A DNA stretch of 17,256 nucleotides, from the NCBI GenBank assembly GCA_019090565.1, contig JAHRVS010000337.1, positions 1 through 17,256 on the forward strand. The letters run 5' to 3'. The notes under the pieces were generated by a model that saw nothing but the letters and a program-made list of their open reading frames with translations, searched no databases and was not told the DNA's origin. The DNA comes from Gammaproteobacteria bacterium. GTDB lineage: Bacteria; Pseudomonadota; Gammaproteobacteria; Pseudomonadales; UBA3067. Below, piece by piece: positions 1 to 5,145 of the stretch. The stretch's first letter is position 1. Each line of letters begins with the position of its first letter. A program made the position numbers and the translations under genes.

Positions 1-110
1 GCGTGGCGCAGATGCTTTTCTTTGAATCAGATGAAGAGTGTGAAACGTCTTATAAGGATCGTGGTGGAAAGTATCAGGGGCAGAAAGGGGTAACCCTGCC
101 TAAAGCCTGA
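1..110 (+). CDS. dcd: dCTP deaminase, C-terminal end (partial)
   Basis: Only the last 36 codons are present, read from base 3 to a TGA at 108-110; the gene starts before the window. The tail contains VAQMLFFESDEECE followed by SYKDRGGKYQGQKGV and ends TLPKA. This matches my memory of the C-terminus of Pseudomonas-type monofunctional dCTP deaminase, where the Gly-rich KYQGQ.GV segment closes over the nucleotide at the trimer interface. The enzyme makes dUTP from dCTP in the cytoplasm, feeding thymidylate synthesis. The catalytic Glu lies upstream and cannot be checked. No strong terminator follows; a short GCGC-ACTTGT-GCGC hairpin at 206-219 is the nearest candidate, about 100 bp on. Confidence 0.9.
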   Translation, partial: VAQMLFFESDEECETSYKDRGGKYQGQKGVTLPKA

Positions 111-1058
111 GTGTGGTAGCTCTTGAAGGGCGCGCGGAATGCGTCTGAGGCGACGAGCCAATTCGTTGCATAAAAGCCCACACCGAGTAACGCTGCGCTC
201 AAAATGCGCACTTGTGCGCTTACTTTGACTTTGTTCCGCTTGGATGTCGAGCTTGACTCAACCTGTGATGGAGGCCTTATATGGCACCCCATTAGATCTT
301 TTGATCTTTTGATCTTTTGATAGCAGTAGCGCGTGCGCCTATCGTTTTAATTCAAATTATTTTGTAACACCTATCTCGCCTTTGCGGCGTCAAAATCATG
401 CCTGGATCGGTGAGTTTCAATGATTTTCTAGGTGAGAGTGGCCTCACTAACTTCCTTGCCAAGTAAGCGACTTTTTCTGAATATAGGGTGGTATTAGCCG
501 TTACCTCCCCTTTAATGTTGCCTCGGAATTCTTTCAAGGGGGTTAAAACGCGCGTATTTCAATCATGAGTGCTGCGAGGCTTCTTCCATTGTCGGTTCTA
601 ATTTATCACCATCAAATAGCCCTATGAAAGAGGCAGCATGTTATTTCATGTTTAAATTATACCATGTCCGCAATCAATAAGGGCCTTCACGTTATCTCTG
701 ATTTCCCTGCCACCCGGACAAGCCCAGTTAATTAGAAGCGGGGGGTTGAGGGCTTTCTGTGGTTGGAAGCGGGGGCTAGGTTAAGCTCTAAGTAGCGAAC
801 CGCTGAAATAAGATTTTCGATATATGTGACAACAAGCCTGACACTAGGGGGGGGAGTTATGCGGCGATATTTTTGCCATCGAAACCGGATGCTACGAAGT
901 GCATATATTTTGGAACCACTAAAACAGATGATAAGCCTTTGCCGTTGGCGAGGGGGTCGCTGCGGCGTGCTTTGGGGCTCAGTGATCTATCGGTCATATC
1001 TCTCTTGACTTGCCTCCTTTGTCGTCAAGCTGAGCCAATAAAGTTAGAATTTTGAGCG
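111..1058. other. Gene-poor intergenic stretch between dcd and the AbiE operon
   Basis: I see no supportable gene in these roughly 950 bases. Short open frames exist on both strands (minus 74-292, minus 352-537, plus 826-1055) but none has a recognisable motif, a good ribosome binding site and a sensible start together. Contents noted: a GCGCAC-TT-GTGCGC palindrome at 206-219, an 8-bp tandem repeat at 295-321, an isolated extended -10-like box facing minus around 655-665, and a run of eight G at 847-854. A long non-coding stretch beside a toxin-antitoxin operon is compatible with decayed accessory DNA, but no remnant protein could be identified. Confidence 0.6.
295..321. repeat. 8-bp tandem repeat GATCTTTT, 3.4 copies
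   Basis: Three perfect head-to-tail copies of GATCTTTT lie at 295-302, 303-310 and 311-318, followed by a partial GAT. Each copy contains a GATC site, so three Dam-type sites sit 8 bp apart. No function can be assigned; it may be a slippage-prone microsatellite. Confidence 0.9.
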
Positions 1059-1077
1059 GTATCGGTACTTACGATAC
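1059..1077. promoter_or_regulatory. Inverted repeat GTATCG-N7-CGATAC beside the abiE -10 box
   Basis: Perfect 6-bp arms at 1059-1064 and 1072-1077 flank a 7-bp spacer, ending just before an extended -10 box. The position would suit an operator covering the -35 region. The sequence differs from the TACGGCG repeats further downstream, so if bound, it may be by another protein. The repeat is seen directly; its role is inferred. Confidence 0.4.
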
Positions 1078-1086
1078 TGGTATAAA
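1078..1086 (+). promoter_or_regulatory. Candidate extended -10 promoter for abiEi-abiEii
   Basis: TGGTATAAA (TG-N-TATAAA) is a good extended -10 element, and no convincing -35 lies at 16-18 bp. Transcription would begin near 1093 and run through both inverted repeats before abiEi. An alternative start lies between the repeats: TTGCAA at 1157-1162 and TAGTTT at 1180-1185 with a 17-bp spacer, a weaker match. Confidence 0.4.
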
Positions 1087-1106
1087 TATGCTTTTAAATC
1101 GCAGCA

Positions 1107-1165
1107 GGTTTGCAATTGTATTTTTATACGGCGCAAATCGCCGTATAAAAATACAATTGCAAACC
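1107..1165. promoter_or_regulatory. 59-bp palindrome (27-bp perfect arms, 5-bp centre), likely AbiEi operator 1
   Basis: The arms at 1107-1133 and 1139-1165 are perfect reverse complements around the centre CAAAT. The inner part reads TACGGCG-N5-CGCCGTA, the same core as the second repeat 74 bp downstream. Streptococcal AbiEi is known to repress its operon by binding two inverted repeats in the promoter, so this is most simply an antitoxin operator. In the transcript it would fold into a very stable hairpin. It has no following T run, so it is not a classic terminator. Arms this long exceed what a dimeric repressor needs. Confidence 0.7.
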
Positions 1166-1196
1166 GTTCTCGCTTATGTTAGTTTGCATGTGTTGA

Positions 1197-1223
1197 GTTT
1201 TACGGCGTTATTCGCCGTAAAAC
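1197..1223. promoter_or_regulatory. Second inverted repeat (11-bp arms, 5-bp centre), likely AbiEi operator 2
   Basis: Arms at 1197-1207 and 1213-1223 are perfect reverse complements around TTATT, with the core TACGGCG-N5-CGCCGTA shared with the palindrome upstream. A TTTGCA element lies 12 bp before the core in both copies (1109-1114 and 1183-1188), so the whole pattern recurs at exactly 74 bp, close to seven helical turns. The repeat ends 33 bp before the abiEi start. The binding protein is inferred to be AbiEi. Confidence 0.7.
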
Positions 1224-1256
1224 AATGAAAAATTAAACGTCTGAAAGGCTTTAAGC

Positions 1257-2093
1257 TTGGTTGATAGCAAAGGGTTAAAAGATAGTGTTGTGAAAGAGAC
1301 TTATAGGCAGTCACTTAAAGTACTTTTGCCTTATGGCATGCTGGCCACTAAAAAATGGCTTGCTGCGCAAGGTTTAGGTGCTCATGCGCTAGATAATGCC
1401 GTAAAAACAGAAACCTTGTTGTTGCTTGCGGCTGGTGTTTATAGCCAATACTCTCGCGCTATAAGCTGGGAGGGCGTTGTTGCTTCTATGCAGCGCATGG
1501 GGGTTGAGAACAAGGATACACCGCCGACTGTATTAGTCGGGGGCTTGTCCGCATTGGCACTGTCTGGGTTGTCACAGTATCTATCATTGGGCCGTACACA
1601 ACATATTCATTTATATGCCCAAGACAAGCTACCAAGGTGGCTTGCACGCTTGTCACTTGACACTAAGTTTGAAGGACATAGCACAAAGCTGTTATGGCCA
1701 GTGGAGCTGCTACAAGATGAAAAGTTTGTAAAACAGCATGACTGGGAGCAGGACTTACCGCCTGTTTATTTTTCATGCCCTGAAAAAGCGATCTTTGAGG
1801 TGCTATTGAATGTGCCAGATGGCGTTAGTTTTGAGCATGCAGACGAACTCATGCAAGGGATGGTGAATTTGTCACCGAGAAAGCTGGACGCACTCTTAAA
1901 GGTTTGTAAGAGCGTAAAGGTCAAGCGTTTGTTTTTCTGGCTGGCCAGACGCCAGAATTATCCATGGTTTAAGAAGCTGGATGAGAGTAGTTACGACCTG
2001 GGCTCTGGTAAGCGTGTTGTGGCCAAAGGCGGGAAACTGGATAAGGAATATTTGATCACGGTGCCATCGCACATGGTGCTAGAAAATGGATAG
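1257..2093 (+). CDS. abiEi: Type IV toxin-antitoxin system antitoxin, AbiEi family
   Basis: This 278-residue protein has the AbiEi layout: an N-terminal part (about 15-90) expected to fold as a winged helix that binds operator DNA, then a C-terminal antitoxin domain. The C-terminus carries the family signature around residues 245-273 (LGSGKR, then GGKLDKEYLITVP). AbiEi proteins repress their own operon and separately counteract AbiEii without forming a stable complex, which defines type IV systems. I chose the TTG at 1257 because AAAGG at 1244-1248 is correctly spaced; no ATG lies in the first 25 codons. The stop overlaps the toxin start by 8 bp, implying translational coupling. Paired inverted repeats upstream support autorepression. 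Confidence 0.9.
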   Translation: MVDSKGLKDSVVKETYRQSLKVLLPYGMLATKKWLAAQGLGAHALDNAVKTETLLLLAAGVYSQYSRAISWEGVVASMQRMGVENKDTPPTVLVGGLSALALSGLSQYLSLGRTQHIHLYAQDKLPRWLARLSLDTKFEGHSTKLLWPVELLQDEKFVKQHDWEQDLPPVYFSCPEKAIFEVLLNVPDGVSFEHADELMQGMVNLSPRKLDALLKVCKSVKVKRLFFWLARRQNYPWFKKLDESSYDLGSGKRVVAKGGKLDKEYLITVPSHMVLENG

Positions 2094-3000
2094 AAACAGT
2101 ATTTATTACAAGCAAGTGCAATTACTCATGCTGGTATTGCCCTTTGTTGCAAAACAAGATTGCTTTGCGCTTAAAGGCGGAACAGCCATTAACTTGTTTG
2201 TTAGAGATTTTCCGCGTCTATCCGTGGATATAGACCTTGTCTATCTACCCATGAATGGGCGTGATGAGGCATTGCAGGAAATTCTCGAAGCATTAGACTC
2301 CATAAGCGCAGACCTTAGAGCGACCTTTAGAGATATCGAGGTCATTGAGGCCTATAAGTCCAAAAGTGATGCGCTTAGGCTTATTGTGTCACGCAATGGC
2401 GTGCAGATTAAGGTTGAACTTTCCCCTGTGTTACGGGGAACCGTTTTCGATCCCGTACTGATGGGAGTAAGGGATGCGGTAGAGGATGAATTTGGTTACG
2501 CTGAAATAGCTGTAGTCGCTTTAGCGGATCTTTACGCTGGTAAAATCTGTGCTGCGTTGGATCGCCAGCACCCAAGAGATTTGTTTGATGTGAAGTGGCT
2601 GCTGGAAAGCGAAGGCTTGAGTGATGATTTGCGCAAGGCTTTGCTGGTTTACTTATCAAGCCACAATCGGCCAGTGGCCGAATTACTAAGGCCTCATTTT
2701 AAGGATATTACGGCCATCTATGACGGTGAATTTGCCAATATGGCTAAAGAATATGTATCGCTAAAAGAGCTGGTTTCGGTAAGAGAACGCTTGGTTGCCC
2801 TTATTCATCAAGGGCTGACAGATGATGAAAGACAGTTTCTTTTATCGTTTGAAAATCGCAAGCCAGAATGGGCGCTACTGGGCTTGGAAGGTGTTAGTGA
2901 GCTTCCAGCTGTTAAATGGAAGCAAATCAACCTGACTAAAATGTCAGACGATAAACACAGGCAAGCTTTTGAGAAACTGGAAGCTGTGCTTGCAAATTAA
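2086..3000 (+). CDS. abiEii: Nucleotidyltransferase AbiEii/AbiGii-type toxin
   Basis: A 304-residue DNA polymerase beta-like nucleotidyltransferase. Visible motifs: LKGGTAINL at 29-37 (nucleotide-binding GG-T), SVDIDL at 46-51 (metal-binding Asp pair D48/D50), IKVELSP at 108-114, and the family block DLYAGKICAALDR then PRDLFDV at 148-169 with K153, R160 and D165. A helical C-terminal half follows. Related toxins use NTPs; the mycobacterial MenT relative adds nucleotides to tRNA 3' ends and blocks growth. All expected active-site residues are present, so the toxin appears intact. It shares ATGGATAG with the end of abiEi. Its target here, and whether it acts in phage defence or element maintenance, cannot be read from sequence. 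Confidence 0.93.
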   Translation: MDRNSIYYKQVQLLMLVLPFVAKQDCFALKGGTAINLFVRDFPRLSVDIDLVYLPMNGRDEALQEILEALDSISADLRATFRDIEVIEAYKSKSDALRLIVSRNGVQIKVELSPVLRGTVFDPVLMGVRDAVEDEFGYAEIAVVALADLYAGKICAALDRQHPRDLFDVKWLLESEGLSDDLRKALLVYLSSHNRPVAELLRPHFKDITAIYDGEFANMAKEYVSLKELVSVRERLVALIHQGLTDDERQFLLSFENRKPEWALLGLEGVSELPAVKWKQINLTKMSDDKHRQAFEKLEAVLAN

Positions 3001-3020
3001 ATCATAACGCGTGGAGATTT

Positions 3021-3029
3021 TGTTAGAAT
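3021..3029 (+). promoter_or_regulatory. Candidate extended -10 promoter for prfC
   Basis: TG-T-TAGAAT at 3021-3029 is an extended -10 match 20 bp after the abiEii stop, giving a start near 3036 and a leader of about 115 nt. A second possibility is TTGAGT at 3108-3113 with TACAAA at 3129-3134, though its spacer is only 15 bp. Either would uncouple prfC from the toxin operon. No strong terminator is visible between the two genes. Confidence 0.35.
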
Positions 3030-3150
3030 CACGCTTTTCATTTTCATCGCTTTGGTAAGAGGTTTTGCTGGCTATAGGCATTGGCAGAGACTTGGAAATC
3101 AGGGCTTTGAGTTAACTTTATTTTTTTGTACAAAATGGGATTTAGAACAG

Positions 3151-4737
3151 ATGGCAAGTGCCGATTTTATCAATAAAATCAACAAGCGAAGAACGTTCGC
3201 TATCATCTCTCACCCAGATGCCGGTAAAACTACGATTACAGAAAAAGTTCTTTTGTTTGGTAAAGTCATTCAGCAGGCTGGCACGGTAAAAAGCCGAAAA
3301 TCTGATCGTCATGCTACGTCTGATTGGATGGAAATGGAAAAAGAACGGGGCATTTCTGTAACAACGTCTGTTATGCAGTTCCCCTACAAAGACTGCACGG
3401 TAAATTTACTCGACACGCCGGGGCACGAAGACTTCTCAGAGGATACTTATCGCACTTTAACGGCCGTTGATTCCGCGTTGATGGTCATCGATGCGGGAAA
3501 GGGTGTTGAGCCCCGCACCATCAAGTTAATGGAGGTGTGTCGATTACGAGACACACCCATTTTGACATTCATGAACAAGATGGACCGGGATATTCGAGAC
3601 CCGGTTGATTTGTTGGATGAAGTTGAAAATATTCTCAAGATCAAATGTGCCCCCATTACTTGGCCTATTGGTATGGGTAAACAATTCAAAGGGGTCTATA
3701 ACCTACTTGAAGATAAAGTTTACTTGTACACATCAGGCCAAGGTCATACCGTGGCAGAGGCGCGCATCATAGAGGGTTTGAGTAGCGCTGAATTTAGCCA
3801 AGAGTTGGGTGACGATGCGGATGATTACCGAGATGAAATCGAGTTGGTGCAAGGCGCAAGCCATGAGTTTGACCTTGATGCCTTTCTGCGAGGTGAGGTG
3901 ACACCTGTATTTTTCGGTACAGCGCTAGGCAATTTCGGGGTCGACCATATGCTAGATGGGTTGTCCGAATGGGCGCCGGCACCGCAAAGCCGTGTATCCG
4001 AAGAACGCGAAGTGAAGCCAGAAGAAGAAAAATTTTCTGGTTTTATTTTTAAAATACAAGCCAATATGGACCCTAAACACAGGGATCGCATTGCTTTTAT
4101 GCGAGTATGTTCTGGCAAATATCAAAAGAACATGAAAATGCGGCATGTGCGCATTGCCAAGGATGTCAAAATTAATGATGCGCTGACCTTTATAGCTGGC
4201 GAGCGGGAGCAACTAGAGGAAGCGTGGCCGGGCGATATAATTGGTTTGCATAATCACGGCACGATACAAATTGGCGACACCTTTACCGCTGGGGAACCAC
4301 TGCACTTTACAGGTATACCGCACTTTGCCCCGGAACTATTTAAGTTGGTTCGATTAAGAGACCCCCTTAAAAGCAAGCAGTTACAGAAAGGACTTAAACA
4401 ACTTTCAGAAGAAGGTGCCACGCAGTTATTTATGCCAAAGCGCAACAATGAGCTGATTGTTGGCGTAGTGGGGGTGCTGCAGTTTGATGTGGTGGCCTAC
4501 CGACTAAAAGAAGAATACAAAGTCGACTGTTACTACGAGTCCATTAGTATTTCGACGGCCAGGTGGGTTTATTGTGATGACCCTGTAAAATTGCAGGAGT
4601 TTGAGAAGAAAGCGAGTGACCAGTTATCAATCGATGGTGGAGGGCACCTCAGTTATTTGGCACCAAGCCGCGTAAACCTGTCGTTGATGGAGGAACGCTG
4701 GCCTGATATCGAGTTCCGGTCAACCAGGGAGCACTAG
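3151..4737 (+). CDS. prfC: Peptide chain release factor 3 (RF3 GTPase)
   Basis: RF3 is the GTPase that removes RF1/RF2 from the ribosome after peptide release. The 528-residue product matches E. coli RF3 (529) nearly end to end. GTPase motifs are intact: P-loop SHPDAGKTT (20-28), switch region with RGIS (66-69), DTPGHEDF (88-95) and NKMD (142-145). Later RF3-typical blocks include FFGTALGNFGVDHML, QANMDPKHRDR and GVLQFDVV, and the C-terminus ends STREH. The frame is open upstream to about 3052, but the ATG at 3151 is chosen because MASADFINKINKRRTF aligns with the known N-terminus; the upstream part resembles nothing and contains promoter-like DNA. A GGGA at 3137-3140 is a modest ribosome binding site. 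Confidence 0.98.
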   Translation: MASADFINKINKRRTFAIISHPDAGKTTITEKVLLFGKVIQQAGTVKSRKSDRHATSDWMEMEKERGISVTTSVMQFPYKDCTVNLLDTPGHEDFSEDTYRTLTAVDSALMVIDAGKGVEPRTIKLMEVCRLRDTPILTFMNKMDRDIRDPVDLLDEVENILKIKCAPITWPIGMGKQFKGVYNLLEDKVYLYTSGQGHTVAEARIIEGLSSAEFSQELGDDADDYRDEIELVQGASHEFDLDAFLRGEVTPVFFGTALGNFGVDHMLDGLSEWAPAPQSRVSEEREVKPEEEKFSGFIFKIQANMDPKHRDRIAFMRVCSGKYQKNMKMRHVRIAKDVKINDALTFIAGEREQLEEAWPGDIIGLHNHGTIQIGDTFTAGEPLHFTGIPHFAPELFKLVRLRDPLKSKQLQKGLKQLSEEGATQLFMPKRNNELIVGVVGVLQFDVVAYRLKEEYKVDCYYESISISTARWVYCDDPVKLQEFEKKASDQLSIDGGGHLSYLAPSRVNLSLMEERWPDIEFRSTREH

Positions 4738-4815
4738 CCGTCGGTTAAAAGCAGTATCGAGCTAGGAGAGAGCTTGGTTTGATCGTTTTCTTCTGGTTCG
4801 TTTGCGCTTACCTTT

Positions 4816-4865
4816 CTACATGACACCCCTAGATTTAGTGGCCTCGTAGGCCGCCTATGTAGGGG
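4816..4865 (+). other. Alternative-pairing hairpin cluster downstream of prfC
   Basis: A small inner stem, GGCCT-CGT-AGGCC (4840-4852), can be enclosed by either of two outer stems that share bases: CTACAT (4816-4821) with ATGTAG (4857-4862), or CCCCTA (4826-4831) with TAGGGG (4860-4865). Both are 6-bp perfect pairings and mutually exclusive. This resembles a switch-like or small-RNA fold, but matches no family I recognise. Confidence 0.35.
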
Positions 4866-4876
4866 GCAATATGCTG

Positions 4877-4915
4877 AGCCCTTTAAAAACGAGCTCAGTG
4901 CCGAAGGGGTTTTTT
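4877..4915 (+). terminator. Candidate intrinsic terminator after prfC
   Basis: AGCCCTTT (4877-4884) can pair with AAGGGGTT (4904-4911) in an 8-bp stem with two G-U pairs, running into six T (4910-4915). The loop is long (19 nt). A competing stem, CTGAGC (4874-4879) with GCTCAG (4893-4898), would block it. It is therefore a moderate rather than strong terminator, conceivably conditional. Confidence 0.4.
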
Positions 4916-5038
4916 ATGTTGCTGGTGTCTATTTGCAAGGGCTGTAAAAAGGTATTTAACAGCTCACCGGTTTTCCCCTCGCTTACCTGCGTGGCTTTTT
5001 AATCCTGTCGCGTGACACGCTCCTTCGTACTCCAAAAA

Positions 5039-5067
5039 TTGAGCAATATTTACCAAGGGTTTATAAC
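5039..5067 (+). promoter_or_regulatory. Sigma-70-like promoter for tmcA
   Basis: TTGAGC (5039-5044) and TATAAC (5062-5067) are separated by exactly 17 bp, giving a predicted start near 5074 and a leader of about 70 nt before the tmcA coding frame. It is the best two-box promoter match in this intergenic region. Confidence 0.5.
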
Positions 5068-5145
5068 GTCTCTTTACGTACCTTCGTGATACTTCGCTGC
5101 TTGGCCCCGCGCCCCAATTAATGCGCTAATACCGGCAACTATTGT

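Larger units (their letters stand above)
4738..5145. other. 408-bp intergenic region between prfC and tmcA with secondary structure
   Basis: No gene is seen. On the plus strand the region holds a GGA-loop hairpin (4758-4776), a two-way foldable hairpin cluster (4816-4865), a terminator-like stem ending in six T (4877-4915) and a sigma-70-like promoter (5039-5067) that suits tmcA. The structured part may be the 3' end of the prfC mRNA, or a small RNA; the sequence alone does not decide. Confidence 0.6.

Noticed and set aside
74..292. 72-codon minus-strand frame with a hydrophobic middle
   Set aside because: It overlaps the dcd 3' end antisense, has no ribosome binding site and no recognisable family; the hydrophobic stretch alone is weak evidence.
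352..537. 61-codon minus-strand frame between dcd and abiEi
   Set aside because: No motif and no recognisable homologue; could be a remnant but cannot be supported.
826..1055. Two overlapping 60-codon plus frames upstream of abiEi
   Set aside because: Starts lie around a G8 run, without a proper ribosome binding site context; translations resemble no protein and overlap promoter-like DNA.
1107..1165. Reading the large palindrome as an intrinsic terminator
   Set aside because: No T run follows either arm and it shares its core with a second repeat in the abiE leader, so an operator role fits better.
3052..3150. 33-residue N-terminal extension of prfC
   Set aside because: The ATG at 3151 gives the normal RF3 N-terminus and length; the upstream part is unlike RF3 and contains candidate promoter elements.
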